Positions 1 to 12,038 of a DNA stretch of 64,000 bases are shown here, piece after piece (within the stretch, counting starts at the first letter, position 1; the number at the start of each line of letters is the position of its first letter). Source of the stretch: Zizania palustris (lineage: Eukaryota > Streptophyta > Magnoliopsida > Poales > Poaceae); NCBI GenBank assembly GCA_019279435.1, contig JAAALK010000287.1, forward strand, positions 19,530,162 to 19,594,161. Reading direction: 5' to 3'. The position numbers were made by a program, and so were the translations under genes. Under the pieces are notes generated by a model. It did not search any database, was not told the DNA's origin, and saw nothing but the letters and a program-made list of their open reading frames with translations.

Positions 1-470
1 ATTTGCACTTCACGCAACACGTTGCGTTTGCGTGCTCTTTCCTGAATAAGATGCATCTGTTCGGATCAGCATGTATCTGCTCATTCAACATCTTAAGTTC
101 ATGGATGACTTTCTTCGACTTGTACATGCTACTTGGCAGATTGTGACATTCTAGGAGGAGGCTACCAACAACTATCAACATGACATCGAAACATTCTCGA
201 CTCAAGCTAAACAGGGACTTGATGGCCATTAGGCTTGCGATGCTATCTAGTTGAGAAACCCTAGTGTGCCCATTAAGGGGTTGCTGTGACATGGACAACA
301 TGTCATAAAATGCCTTTGTGGTTGGCTCTGGCACTTCCTCTTCATATGCTTCATCAAAATGTCCATGCATCTTCAAAGTCATCTAGCATGCATCCAACCC
401 CTCCACCATTGTTGTCCATGCTCTATCGCACCACCTCATCTCCAGGACGCTGGGACACACCAATGTATGT
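1..470 (-). pseudogene. CACTA TNP2-like transposase, N-terminal fragment
   Basis: This stretch is a diverged copy, in the same orientation, of 63208-63660, the N-terminal part of the TNP2-like transposase of the CACTA element at the right edge. Shared landmarks include the rare run around 'acgcaacacgttgcg' and the block 'gagaaaccctagtgtg'. On the minus strand it would encode the part of TNP2 just after the transposase-associated domain. The fragment is cut by the left edge of the window and reading frames are broken, so it is a relic. It could be the end of another CACTA copy lying to the left. Confidence 0.75.
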
Positions 471-856
471 ATGATATCATAACACCATCTCAAGTTTCAT
501 GTTTTTTCACATTGTTTGAATTTTTTAAAATTAAAACACTAATAATGTGCATGTTGTCTAACGAGTGCTGTCATTGAGTTATCTTAAAATTTCTTTAACT
601 TTACTATGTAAGGCCTAAATTATCACTTAAAATACAAATATGATTTTTCCGAACAATTTTGTTCATTATTTCATGCACTTGCAGTTCAAAATTGGCCTCT
701 TTCAATTTAAATGCTAGAAACAAATTTAATTAACTAAAAGTAGAAAACTGACTGTAAAAATTTCCAATTTTTGCATGGTATAAGATGCATTGGGTTTTCA
801 TAGTAGAAAAAGTTTAAAGTTTAACCAAAGATTTAACTATCAATTTGCTTTCAAAC
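471..856. other. AT-rich non-coding stretch
   Basis: AT-rich DNA between the TNP2 fragment and the first gypsy LTR. I see no coding frame, no CACTA terminus and no sub-terminal array. It may be upstream DNA of the CACTA relic. Nothing else can be supported. Confidence 0.5.
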
Positions 857-1880
857 TGTTGACGCCAAGAATTGGTAAAGCCCAAGGCCCACCAAGGAAG
901 GAGCGCGGTCAACAGAAGGTCAAGGAAGATCCAGTCAATGAAGGTCAAAGGAGTTCGTCCACAAACAGCTGCATGATCTGAATGGGAGCTGATGGAGATA
1001 AGCGCAACAATGGTTACAAATTCATCTGAAATCGGCTGGATAGGTTACTTGGATGGAAATTCTATGGACTATAAATATGTATCCCTTAGGTTAGATTAGT
1101 TTAAATCTCATTCTATCTACAATCGACACATCGCCACCCTTGTGCCCCAAGGTTTTCCCACGGGACTTGGGCTCTCGGAGCTAGACTGCATCAGTTTGAT
1201 CTCCGGTGAAGAGGTGAGTCTCGCCACCACCGACATCCGTGCCAACTAGGATAGTATCCTCACGGTTGCATCGATTCAGATCGATCTCTTGAGGATAACG
1301 GTGAAACATCATGATCGCAGGTTGTTCTCAGTGTATTTAGCTAGGTCTAAGGCTGCATCAGTTGGGTTTGATCTCTTAGACTGAAGTGATCTGGGTTTGA
1401 TAGCTTGAGGCTTCATCGGTTAAGTCCAACATCTCTTGTTGTTGTATCTTTTCCATGTCGTATACTATTCATCTAAATAATGTTTGCCCGATTCGTTGAT
1501 ATATTGTTCAGATCATCGTGACTAGCTACTATCTCAGTTAGGTTTGATCTAGTTATTGTGATGATTTCCATGATATAGATTTGTTATCTAGCATGCTTTA
1601 TTTATTTCTATCAGAGTACAAGCCGATAGGTTATCTTTAATTCATCACCATATCATGTTCACCGTCAAAGGGTTCCCATCAGCCTGTATGCATGTTCTGT
1701 TTTCTCTATTGGACGATGGCTCGCTCGCTCGATTGGGCTAATTCGAGCTATCAACCGTCCATTCGATTGCACGCTCCTTCATGGCTCTATATTTTACGCC
1801 ATGGTCATCAGCTTGCCAGCTGATCGGCTATGCTACTAACATCTATATTTTTCAATCTCTTATCAGTTGCAGGGTCAAAC
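857..1880 (+). repeat. 5' LTR of decayed gypsy element
   Basis: Starts with TGTTGACGCCAAGAATTGG, a form common at the start of grass gypsy LTRs. It contains a TATA box (tataaata, 1070-1077) and is followed by a possible tRNA primer site and a gag-like frame. The right end is placed at 'agggtcaaac', a likely mutated form of GTCAACA, so it is approximate. The matching 3' LTR was not found, so the boundary rests on motif and context alone. Confidence 0.6.
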
Positions 1881-1900
1881 TGATTGGCACGCACTAAACC
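1881..1900 (+). other. Putative primer-binding site of the gypsy element
   Basis: Directly after the presumed LTR end comes 'attggcacgcac', which resembles the TTGGCRCC-type primer sites of grass gypsy elements. It is not a perfect tRNA match, in line with the age of the copy. Confidence 0.35.
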
Positions 1901-1987
1901 CTTTTCTAAGATGTAGGACCTGCACTGCAGTCAAGAAAATCTCCCATGCCACGTGTGTTTCAGTGTATGACCAAAAAGCACGCCAAC

Positions 1988-4338
1988 ATGCCTGGTGGGA
2001 CAATCTCCAACAACTTCGCCATTGTGGGCGATCTCAGCGAGGGAAACGTCATCACGCTCACCATGGATGATCTGTCCGAGGAATAGTGGACGGAGGTGCA
2101 ACAACATGTGGAGGCGTTTCTAGAAGTCATGCCTACAAGTCTACGACATGAATCGGTTGGGTCCCGTTCAGAAGGCCCCGCTACCAACGCTAGTACTGAC
2201 CATAGAAGGTGGTCAGCCAACGGAGAACTTTCAAGCCAGCCTGCAGGAAACTGTCAACCAAGCGATCCGCCAATCACTGGTCATCCAATCAGGGATGCTG
2301 GCCATGACTATTCAAGGACTGATAAAGGAGGCCATCAGGGGATAGTGGTTCGCGACACACCGCAAGGTTCGGCGTACCTCCCCAATGACCCATTGATACT
2401 ACTACAGCACACTTGGCCGGCGTCACTATCGCAAGGCTCGATGAGGCCAGATCAGCCGAGCTCTTTGCTCGGCTACGAAGGCGGCAAGATGATCCAGCCA
2501 TCGGACCCATCACACGTCATCGGGGCGATAAGAATACACTAGCACTGTTCCCGGCGTCCAATCTCAGGATTCTAAGGCAAGGGATGTCGCCAGTGACGTA
2601 TGGCATCACAAGAGATCCCCTGACAGACCTCATGCCACCAAGGGGGCACCTGATGTCATCCCTCCTAGATACCACCGAACGGCGCACAATAGAGCAATGC
2701 CCTACAGTGATGCAGGGAAATTTAGACATGACGATGCTTCGTGGGACCAGTACCAACAGGCGCCAATGCCTGCTCAGTGTCCGTTGCCGAGTCAATAGGA
2801 AGATGAGTGGGTGAATCAGATCACAGAGCTCATCAAATATCAATTCGGGTTGAAGCCCAAAGAGCAGACGTACATGTACCAGTGGTCGTATCCATAGTGG
2901 TTTGATCGAGTGGCACTGCCGAACTGGTATAAGGTGCTAGATTTCACCAAGTTCTCAAGACAAGACTCGATTTCCATGATCGAGCACAATAGTCGTTTTC
3001 TCGCCCAGTGTGGGGAGGCATCGGCTGACAAAGTGCTAAAGGTCTGGCTGATCCCATTGTCCCTGTCAGGATCGGCCTTGGCATGGTTTTCTTCGCTGCC
3101 GGTGGATTCCATCCGACGATGGGAAGATCTAGAGAAGAAATTTTATAAGTACTTCTTCACCGACATTCAGGAGATGAAACTGACTAACTTGATGTCCGTG
3201 AAACAAAGGATGAATGAGTCGGTCCTAGACTATATAGAGAGGTTCCAGGACGTACAAAGCAGATTCTACAATGTGAACCTCACTGACAGTCAGTTGGCAG
3301 AGCTGGCATTTAAAGGACTCCTGAGCCCTACCAGGGAGAAGTTCTCATCGCACGAGTTCGAAAGCCTCTCGCAACTGGTGCAAAGAGTATCAGCTCATGA
3401 GAGCCGATTCCAAGAGGCCAGGAAGGACAAATACTAGAAGAAGGTCGCGTACACTCAAGTGTACCACTCAGACTCCGACGAGGACAGTGACTCTGATGTG
3501 GAAGTCGAGATGGATGAGTGGTCCAAGAACAAGAAGCAGGTCGCATGCCTATGAATAAAGTTGATCGAGAAGGAAGAGAAGTATGACTTCGATATCAGCA
3601 AGGCCGATAAAATATTTGACCTGCTGCTGAGAGAGAAGCAAATCCACCTATCACCTGGCCATGTAATACCATCTGCCGAAGAGTTGAAGAAGAAGCACTG
3701 CAAATGGCACAACTCCCCATCGCATCACACTAACGAGTGAAGGTCTTCAGGCACCAAATCCAATAGACCGTAGAACAAGGCCGAATCAAGTTTGATGATG
3801 GGAAACAACCGATGAATATAAACGGCCATCCATTCCCAGTCAATATGGTGCAAGCACACTATGACGACAATCGACATCCAAGGAATAGAAGGCGAACTAG
3901 CAGGAATGTCACCTAAATAGTACTCATCGAAAAGTATCAAAAGAGGTTGGCAGAAAGAGTAGGTAGCAGAGATAGTCATGGCCACTCGCGTTTCAATCCT
4001 CATTGGAATTGCGAGTTCTTCAGGCTTTGTTGGAATGAAGGGCTATGGCTACCGTCTATGGACAACTGCCCAGGATGCAATGGAGTACCGGGTGATCATC
4101 GGCCATGTAATGACGAGCTGAGGCCGCATGATCAAAGAACTGTGTGGTAAAGTTTGTCGACCCAAGGGTGTCAGTGCTAGAAAGGATTGGCCCCATCGGT
4201 TCGGAAGGAGTCGGCCTGATGGCCGAAGACAATGAGGATGAAGTAGGAAATCCACAGTGGTGCCCCCCAAGAATATTCACGCGAGCTATAAAAGAAGGGT
4301 GCAACATCTGTGGCAAAGAGAAGGAAGAGCACAAGTGA
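1988..4338 (+). pseudogene. Gypsy gag polyprotein remnant
   Basis: The ATG at 1988 opens a frame soon stopped by TAG at 2084. The best-kept part is 2910-3434, with the retrotransposon gag signature ALAWFSSLP, then a WEDLEKKFYKYFF block and a LAFKGLLSP block. A TAG at 3435 ends it, followed by an acidic stretch and more broken frames. Near the end the residues CNICGKEKEEHK (about 4300-4335) look like a zinc-knuckle remnant. Gag forms the particle in which the RNA is reverse transcribed; this copy cannot make a full protein. The assignment to gag is firm for the central part and weaker at both ends. Confidence 0.7.
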
Positions 4339-4559
4339 AGGAAGGAGTTGATTGCCCCCCTAAGATCAGGAGCAAATGGTGCCCAAAAGATAAAGCTGAT
4401 TAAGACGACAAAAAGGATGCGGAGGTAAACATATTCTTCTTCCTTCCCACAGAGTATCAGGCCATCTCAAAAGAAGACGCAGAGCAGACAGAGGCAATGG
4501 CTAAACTAATGTTGGCTCCATAGCGTGCAATTTTCAATAAACCAGAAGATCTGGAGCAT

Positions 4560-4939
4560 CGACACTTGAGGCCTCTTTACGTTAAGGGATTGGTCAATGG
4601 CAGCCGATGTCCAAGATGATAATAGATGGAGGGTCGACTGTCAACTTTGATGCCTTATGCCACCTTTCAAAAGCTTGGGAAGATGCCATAAGACCTCATT
4701 AGAACTAACATGGTATTTAGGGACTTCGACGACAACTCCTTAGATACAATGGGAGCTTTGAACATAGAACTGACGGTTGGAAGCAAGACGGTGCTGACCA
4801 CATTTTTTGTGATAGATGAAAAAAGATCCTTTAGCTTATTGCTGGAACATGACTAGATACACGCGAACTATTGTGTCCCCTCAACAATGCATCAAAACCT
4901 CATGTAGTGGGTCAGCGACCAAGTGGAGGTGATTCCCGT
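4560..4939 (+). pseudogene. Gypsy aspartic protease region (5' part)
   Basis: Conceptual translation shows RPLYVKGLVNG, then a retroviral-type aspartic protease block IIDGGST followed by LMPYATFQKLG, the usual order in grass gypsy elements. Small frameshifts are needed (near 4610) and stops occur at 4854 and 4905, at sites where relatives usually have Trp or Gln. The frame resumes beyond the solo LTR at 6234. Not functional. Confidence 0.65.
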
Positions 4940-6233
4940 TGTTTATAGCAAAAAAAGGCATTAATGGTCAAACTAGGCAAATACTGAAAAATGGTATTTT
5001 TGACCGAAAATATGTCAAACCTGGAAAAGACCGGTCTGACTGGATATGGTTGGCCTGTCCAACTGGCCAAGTCTGGTCAGACCGGACCCATGGGCTCGAT
5101 CAGACCGGCCAGGGTTCAGAATATGAATCCGAGGAGGATTCGAGCTATTTGTACCCAAATCTTATCCTAACAGATTTTTGGTCGAAACTTACTCTATCTC
5201 TAGCCAGGGATAACCAGCCCACCCCCTATAAATAGTAGGGGCAAGGCCGATTCAACCCTCTCTCTCCAATCCAAAAATCCAAAGCCCTAGCTTTGAATCG
5301 CGTTTATTTCCTTTACTTTCCGCATCTTCGTGGGTTTGCTTGAAAGCCCTCAGTCTGCCGCGTCCGTAATCATGGTAACCCTTGCTGGTTCGCTTGTGAA
5401 CCTCCAGTTAATCCACATAACAGATTGCTATCCTTTTATCGGTTTTTATCGCCCTACTCAGTAATTCAGCCCTCTGGCCGAATTGTGTTTGATCTCTTAA
5501 TGTCTTTGCAGATCAATTGCCTTCCTAAACACCTCTGTAAAGTTTGGAGGTGATTGAAGATCATTTGTTTGGACCACCAAAGTTTGGCAGATCCGATCTG
5601 TTACTTTGGTTCGACCGGCGTTGAGATCCCAGTCTGACCAAACCTCATCACGCCGTTGTCGGCAATAGCCGGTCAGACCGACGGCACTTCGCCGGTCCGA
5701 CCGGGGACCTCTGTACGACGCTGCGCCGGAGTCTAGAGGTTGCGCCCGAAGCCCCTTCGCATTGCGCCGCGCCGGAGCCCATACGCGTCGAAGCCTGCCT
5801 CGCCGATCCGACTGGGAGTGCTTCGCCGGTCTGACCGGGACCCTCCACACCATGCCGGAGCCCACCTCGCAGCTACCTTTGGGACTTCACTCGGAGCCCC
5901 TTCGCAACCCCGGTCCGACTGAGGTTTTACCTCCGGTCTAACCGGGCCTGAGGCCGAAGGTGCCCTAGGTAACCTTCGGACCAGTCTCCGCTGTAACTCC
6001 GAATCGGCCTCCGAATTGGCCGATTCCAGGTATTTTGATCATTTTGTTACTATTTACATTATTACTAGTACTTTTCGGCCAATTGGATTAAAGTATCAAT
6101 TATTTATCTGATTGCCTGGCGACTCCAAATCCCTTGTCACTATCCCGGGTAGTCGGAACGCGGCATCAGTATTAGTGCGATACTTTTGGACGTCGAACCA
6201 GCCCAAGTGCGGGGGCGCATTTCTGCGTCAACA
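4940..6233 (+). mobile_element. Solo LTR of a gypsy-type element, TSD CCCGT
   Basis: 1,294 bp beginning TGTTTATAGC and ending GCGTCAACA, flanked by the exact 5-bp duplication CCCGT (4935-4939 and 6234-6238). It contains a TATA box (tataaata, 5227-5234) and many copies of the motif CCGGTCTGACCGG and variants. No internal retrotransposon sequence lies beside it, so it is a solo LTR, presumably left by LTR-LTR recombination. A close relative lies at 31446-32721 and a more distant one at 33102-34517. Confidence 0.9.
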
Positions 6234-6395
6234 CCCGTCGATAAATCGGTCAACATAGCGATAGTCGATCTGTCAACATGGGAGGCAGAGGGAGTCATCT
6301 ATTTGTCAGGAAAGGCTTGGGATGAGAATTTCTTGCAAGTATTAGACGATGCTATCACGCCAGTCAGCGAAGAGCCGCTCAAGCTCATGCTATAA
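6234..6395 (+). pseudogene. Gypsy pol linker after the protease (3' part)
   Basis: Continues the host gypsy frame interrupted by the solo LTR: DKSVNIAIVDLSTWE and GKAWDENFLQV match the region that usually follows the protease in this grass gypsy group. It ends at a TAA (6393-6395). Reverse transcriptase does not follow, supporting loss or absence of the rest of pol. Confidence 0.55.
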
Positions 6396-7468
6396 AGATG
6401 ACATTGAAGACAACTTTGACCAAAACGACGCTGTGACTAATAAACCACTACGACGAGGGTGTCAGGCCAAAGTCAGCCTCTACAAGGTACTACGCCTCCA
6501 ATGAAACAGCAGCGAGTTAAAAGTTGCCACGTCAAGAAGAAAAGAGGCCGAGCGATGAGACTAAGGGAATATTTTTTGATCGTTCGAACAAAGTACACAA
6601 CCGATGCCAATGGTATCGCCTTGAGATAGCCGATGCAAGGGCATTGCCTTTAGCCCCTAAACACAACGAGAAGACTTCATTGTAGAAGAGATCGACCGAA
6701 GCGACTAAAGAAAACAAAGTGTTCGATCAAGCTACATACATCCGATGTCTATGGCATCGCCTTGAGACAACCGATGTGAAGGCATCGCCCTTAGAAAAAA
6801 TCATCAAGAGCGAAGAGGATGCAACACAGAAAACACAGCAGGCAGCGGTACAAGATATAAAGAAATGTTGATATATATTCATGATGTTTTGATTACAAAG
6901 AGCTGTGTTACAAGCCCCCTGATAGGCGTACAGAGGGCCCTCAGCCACATCACCTCTTTTGGGCGCCCTAGCCTTCCCCGAAGCACAAACCGGCTATGAC
7001 CGCCTCCTGTCCACCCATGCTGTAGGATTGGGGGTGCCGATGCCAAGGTTCGTAGTGGCTGATACTGGTCCATATTGTATCGGCTAGTCGCTTAGGCTCA
7101 TGGAAGGGGCCTCCTCATCAACGTCTTGGAAAAGAAAAGGCAAGGCCTGATCAGATGAAAAAAACAGAAGCAACAAAAGGTGATGGGAAGAAAACAGGCT
7201 TTGACTACATACCACTCAGTGCTTCGCTAGTAAATGGTGATGGGTTATCTCAGTTTACACAGAGCGAACTCACACTGAAAAACACACTTCACACATACTG
7301 ATCACTCACACACTTCTCCAAAAACACTCCAGTGCAATAAACTCGAACCAGGAAGAAGTGAAGCACAAAGAGATCAAGACATGCAGTGCAAAGCAAGCAT
7401 ACAAGTTCAAACAGTAAATGAAAACAGAATCAAAGTTTCATTGCTTGAACAGGGAACACAAAATGAAC
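6396..7468. other. Non-coding DNA, possible gypsy 3' region and LTR-like DNA
   Basis: No supportable coding frame. A pair of similar stretches occurs near 6597-6640 and 6735-6790 ('ccgatgccaatggtatcgcc' and 'ccgatgtctatggcatcgcc'), so a short diverged duplication is present. From about 7230 the sequence may belong to the same LTR-like DNA as 9593 onward, which the CACTA element at 7472 splits. Element boundaries in this part are unresolved. Confidence 0.4.
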
Positions 7469-7487
7469 TCACACACAAGAAAAACAG

Positions 7488-7612
7488 AAATTTCCATCGG
7501 TCTTTTTAATTTCCGTCGGCTTTTCCAAAAACCGACAGAAATTATTAACTTCCGTCAGAATGTGGCCGACGGAAGTTAACTTAACTTCTGTCGGTTCAAT
7601 CCTCAACCGATG
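7488..7612. repeat. Left sub-terminal array of TTCCGTCGGC units
   Basis: About five copies of a 10-bp unit in both orientations, such as 'cttccgtcag' and 'gccgacggaagt', next to the left terminus. Arrays of this kind bind the element-encoded DNA-binding protein in En/Spm; here that role is inferred. Confidence 0.7.
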
Positions 7613-7639
7613 GAAGATGAATATCAGAAGCGTGCACCC

Positions 7640-8200
7640 TATTTTTTCCACAGCCCGCCTCCTAGGTTTTTCCCCACACCCGGTCGCCTACCTCTCTCCC
7701 TCCCCAACCCGCCGCCTAGGTTTTTCCCCACACTCGGCTGCCTCCCGCCCCTTCGCCGCCTCCTGGTCGCCGCACGCCTCTTGGTCGCCGTCGACTCCAC
7801 GCCTCCCCGTGCCTCCCCACCTCGCCCTCTGCCCGCCTCCCCGCCTCCAGGTGGCCGCACGGCTCGGCACTTCTCGGCCACCGATTTCCCCCAGTCGCCG
7901 CCTTGGCCGCCGGCGACGTCGTAGCATGATGGGTGGTCGGCGACGAGGCGGAGGCTGGCGGCAGGGATGAGGCCCTCGCCGGGGAAGCGGCCCATCTGCG
8001 TTGGCTTGTGCAACCCCGACGGCCGCATGTTGACCACCTCGCCGCCTCCCGCCACCTCGCCCGCCAGATCTCCGCTCCTCCCCGTCGCCAGCTGCCACGT
8101 GCCACCTCCGCACCTTCCCGCCGCCTCCGCGCGCCTCTGCCCACCGCCTCCGCTTGCCTCCCCGCTTCCCGCCGCCTCCGCCCTCCTCCCGGTTCAGGTG
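7640..8200. other. GC-rich block ending at a splice-donor-like site
   Basis: A C/G-rich stretch full of CGCCGCC and CCTCCCCGCC runs. Open frames exist on both strands but are low-complexity, Pro/Arg/Gly-rich and not similar to any protein I recognise. It ends with 'ttcaggtgatg', which could be a splice donor. Position and composition match the GC-rich blocks next to the ends of the CACTA elements at 16578-26127 and 36213-42991, so I read it as an untranslated first exon rather than a captured gene. Confidence 0.45.
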
Positions 8201-9280
8201 ATGTTTTGGGGTTTTTTCGTCCAACTTGGCTGTGTGTGCCTTTGTCCAGAACCTTCATTGAGAGAAGAGAAATGGATTTTTGCTTGCTTGTGGTGTTCAT
8301 CCGGAGTTCTTTTTCCCTGTAATACTCCGGCGCATGAATTGGACAGTGCAGCATGTTTTTGCTGGAAGAGCCACAGGAGCACCGGTGTTGTAGGATCAGC
8401 TATAGAGACCGAAGAACAACCCAGTGATAGAGGTATTTCTAGTCTGAATGCAATTTTGAGAGCCAATGTCTAGCCCATACATGTGTATCTATTCATGATT
8501 AGATCTCTGAATCCTCTGATCTATACTTTTGGTTGTATGAGACATTTTGATTTGATTACTCTTGTGATGTGATAAGCTCGGTTTAATCCTTAAGGATAGC
8601 TATGATCTGAGGCATCATTCTTAGAGTTTAATTGTTGATCAGCATTTTGGTTTACTTAAATTCAGTACTAAGAACTTTATTCCCTTGACAATCCTTATCA
8701 TGAATGGAGTACAGAATTTGATTCAAATCTGAAAATCAAACTGACAAGTGCTTGCAGCATGCTGTACTGAAATTGTTTGAATTCTGTTTTTGAATTATGC
8801 AGTACATTGTTCTTCTCAGTTATGTTCTGAATTTGCTATGATTAAGTCTTTCTGTTCATCAACTTTGATTCATTGTGTCTTCAGCTATTTTCTGTTCAGG
8901 TTCAAAAGAGTTGTTCTCATGAAAAATGGTTTACCATGAATAGTGCTCAATAATGCTTCAATCCTGAAATAGTTTGTGCAGCTGTTCCTGTTTGATCATC
9001 AAGAAGGTTTTGATTTCAATTTTGATTTGAACTGAAAGTAATTTGGTTTCTGGTTAAACTGCTGGAGGTGTCAAGTCTTCACTGATCTGCAGATTACTTT
9101 CGTGTAACATCCTGAATGTGTATGTGGTGTTGTGCTGATGTTCAGATCAATTTTGTTCGAGTGGCTGGAGTGTATCAAGTTGTCTCTACATTGTGCTGAT
9201 TCAAAAGGATAGTGTGTATCGGCCTGATGCTTTTTTCTATGCAGCAAAGTTGCAAATTTTCTTTTTTTCGGATTTTTTAG

Positions 9281-9575
9281 TTAACTTCCGTCAGCCAACA
9301 TTAGCCGACGGAAGTTATTGGCCCGTAGACAGAAAAAACAAAAAACAAAAAAGTAATTTTCGTCATCTAAGATTTGGCTGACGGAAGTTACCGATTTCTG
9401 GGTAACTTCCGTCGGCTAGGTTTGGCCGACCGAAATTAGCTAACTTTCGTCGGCCGCCGACGAAAGTTAGCTAACTTCTGTCTACTCGCTTCCGTCGGCC
9501 AAATGCCGATGGAAGTTAGCTTCTTCCGTCGGGAAAGGGCTAACTTCCGTCGGCTTTGGCCGACGGAAGTTTCCT
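9281..9575. repeat. Right sub-terminal array of TTCCGTCGGC units
   Basis: More than ten copies of the unit in alternating orientation, with hairpin-like pairs such as 'cttccgtcggctttggccga'. It forms the partner of the array at 7488-7612. Confidence 0.8.
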
Positions 9576-9592
9576 AGATTGTTGTAGTGTCA

Positions 9593-10898
9593 CGGACTGA
9601 ATACAAGTGTGGCGGTTGGCTCTAGAGTTCTAAAAATGCCTGCCCAAAGTGTTACTGTTGCTTAGCCAGCCTCCACTATTTATAGGCATTATTCAGCCCT
9701 GTGAATAGACTACTTTACCCCTAGGGTTTACACTGATTTTGTCTAATCAGAACATAGGGGTACAAATGGTAGTCTACTTTATTTGGAGGCTTCTTTTGTT
9801 AGCTTCGAGGAGGAGATAGCATCAGCTTTTGCAGAGCAGACATGATCAACCTTTGCAGTTTTGGAGTCTTCTGAAGCCCCCCTTCGCACGTGAGGGGTGC
9901 AGTAGCTTCGGCGAGAAGCCTTGATCCTGACAGCCTTCTCTTCACTGAAGTCATCCTTCGATACAGTGACGGTTTTGAGCCGAAGTCGTCAAAGCCCTTG
10001 AGCCTTCACACCATCACCTCTAGAGTGGACCACCACGGCTTCGCAGCTACTCCCAGCTCAAACTCCGTTAGTCCGTGTACCGAAGCCATGCATTGCCGAA
10101 GTACCTCAAGTCAGCCACACTCTGAAGCCCCACCTTCGGAGTACCACCCTTCGAAGTCCCTCCTTCGTCCAAGGCCTCCGCATGAAGCATTCCATGAGCA
10201 CTTCGTCGCAGTGTCTCTCCCCGAGCACACTCCTCGACAAACCTCACCTGGAACATGCCATCGATGCACCTTGACTTCTGAGACCTCCATCGGGTGAACC
10301 TTCGAGTGCCTCCATCCGGGGCACACTTTGAACTCCTTGCCTCATTGCTGAGGACTTTGTCCACCATACTTCGAAGTCACTCCATTCGGAGTACCCTTCG
10401 AAGTGCCTCGCCTCCGAGGACTTCATCTCAAGGTACCTTCAGCCGGAGTCACGCTCTGCACTCTCTACCTTCGCCTGGCGCACCTTGACACGAGGACCGA
10501 CCTTGACCCTACTCAGCCTTCATGACCGAGCTCCCCGCTCGCTTGGCATCAAGCCTCCCGCTTGACCCAGGTTCACTTGCTGCGAACCGTCTGTCGCCTC
10601 CGAAGTCACCTGCACACCACAGAAAAACAGACAAGTGTATCCAGTACCCCAGAGACCACTCCGGGTAAACAACCTCCGGTAGACACTCCGATGTACCGCC
10701 CAAAGTACCGAACACCTCGGTACGACCAAATCATCATGTACTATCAGACCCCTCAGGCAGTCACACTCCGCTGCAATAGCCGTAGCAACCGAACCCACCG
10801 AACCCTTCGTTGAAACAACCTCCGAATCCCTTCGAAACCAGAGGATAAAATCTGTCAATCACTCATCACAGACTCTGAAACCAACCCGTGGTTTCTCA
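9593..10898 (-). repeat. 3' LTR of the Sirevirus (partial, mosaic)
   Basis: 10544-10908 is a clear homologue of 27694-28060 in the 5' LTR. The minus-strand LTR start is placed at 10898 (TGAGAAACC), next to a polypurine tract. From there toward lower coordinates lie many CTTCGAAG/CTTCGGAG motifs and a minus-strand TATA box (9677-9686), as expected for U3. The part below 10544 does not match the 5' LTR, and the expected terminal sequence (TGGACCGG on the plus strand) is missing, so the LTR is either rearranged or joined to another element. Confidence 0.6.
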
Positions 10899-12038
10899 AT
10901 CTCTCCCTTGATGAGTGCATTGACAACCAAATTCAAGTTTAAGAAAATTTGAAAAATTTCAGCACACAAGTGATCATAAAAACTCCGAAAAGAGCAAAAT
11001 CATGTCACTTGACAAAAGAATTTCTCTCCCCCTTTTCAAAAGAGTAAAAGCAATAAAAGCTCTTTCGGCACATCTTTCTCTTTGCACAATAAAAACTCCC
11101 CCTGAGTTATTTTCCCCCTTTCTGCAGAGAACTCAAAAATTTCTCCCCCTTTGGCAATGCAAGCATCAAGGAGCAGTTAAACAATGCAACACTTCAAAAT
11201 GGGCAGAAGTGCAAAGACATATAAAGCACAAATATGCCAACCTTAATGCCAATTTTCATGTTCTCAACTCAATTAAACATGATCTAAAAGCATAATGACA
11301 ACATGTGATTTCATTATTTTGAAATAAAAGCATCACCACTCAATCAAGAGAACTAGACAAGTAAAGGCAAGGGCGGCGCAAAGGTAGTCAATTTCTACTC
11401 GAGACAGACAAGTCCAGTTCAAATGGAGCATTGAAAGCTATCTTGATTGACAAAAGATTTATACTTGCTATTCTTTTCATAATGTCAGGGGTTAGTTATT
11501 TGTCTACCTTATACTTTCCAATCAGGCCAAGCCTAGGCAGGAAAGCCATGAGAAGCTTAAGGCAGTGATTTTGGCCTACCCTAAATTATCCCAGTTCATA
11601 CTAAAGTGGAATGGTAAGCAGTCTAGAATAAAGTAGTGCGACAAACAAACCCACCTAGATCTTTTCACTTTTAGCATTCAAATCATGGATTTTGGATTTT
11701 GGATAAGTGAACCAATTATTTAGCACTTGAAGGATATCCTTGAGTAAGCAATATGATTTTTCAAGTTGTAATTGCTACCTCCAACGAAAAGGATTCTTGC
11801 TACCAAGCAGATAAAGGATAGCTAAAGCAGTCCTACCTAAACATGCTAGATTCAAGACTAAGCAGTGATCAGGATTTTATTTGGAAAAAGAAAATCATGC
11901 GGAAAATGAATCAGACATGTTCAATAGAGTTGAGCTGTCATGATTACGTAAATTAAAACAAGGCATATTAGTGCAAAACATGTAAATGCAATTTCACACA
12001 CAAGAAGCATATGCATATTATTGAAAATGTGCTCCCCC
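10899..12038 (-). other. Sirevirus 3' internal region with repeated polypurine tracts
   Basis: Lies between the RT/RNase H stop and the 3' LTR. On the minus strand it holds several GGGGGAG-type tracts: near 12029-12037 directly after the stop codon, 11141-11152, 11111-11122, 11096-11106 and 11023-11036, plus one abutting the LTR (10899-10908). Multiple polypurine tracts are a known Sirevirus feature. The rest is AT-rich and I see no env-like frame. Confidence 0.65.

Larger units (their letters stand above)
857..6720 (+). mobile_element. Decayed gag-protease gypsy retrotransposon
   Basis: A Ty3/gypsy element with a 5' LTR, a gag-like region, a protease region and then non-coding DNA. Reverse transcriptase, RNase H and integrase are absent, so it is either a deleted or a non-autonomous (Dasheng-like) form. 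Coding frames contain many TAG stops and some frameshifts. A solo LTR (4940-6233) is inserted downstream of the protease domain. The 3' end is not defined: after about 6.4 kb I find no protein similarity and no second LTR, and the end given is a guess. Confidence 0.65.
7472..9589 (+). mobile_element. Non-autonomous CACTA element, 2.1 kb, TSD TCA
   Basis: The right end reads inward as CACTACAACAAT and the left end as CACACAAGAAAAAC, a mutated partner. Both sides carry the 3-bp duplication TCA (7469-7471, 9590-9592), as expected for CACTA transposons. Both ends hold dense direct and inverted copies of TTCCGTCGGC, the likely transposase-binding array. Inside there is a GC-rich block and then AT-rich intron-like DNA, but no transposase. 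It would need proteins from an autonomous partner; the array differs from those of the other CACTA elements here, so that partner is not in this window. Confidence 0.8.

Noticed and set aside
7639..8473. Overlapping ORFs up to 212 codons in the small CACTA element, possibly a captured gene
   Set aside because: Pro/Arg/Gly-rich in every frame, open on both strands and without a motif. A GC-rich leader exon is the simpler reading, though gene capture cannot be excluded without a search.
9890..10858. ORFs rich in Ser/Pro/His (up to 135 codons)
   Set aside because: They coincide with CTTCGAAG-rich LTR U3 DNA, overlap on both strands and have no domain.
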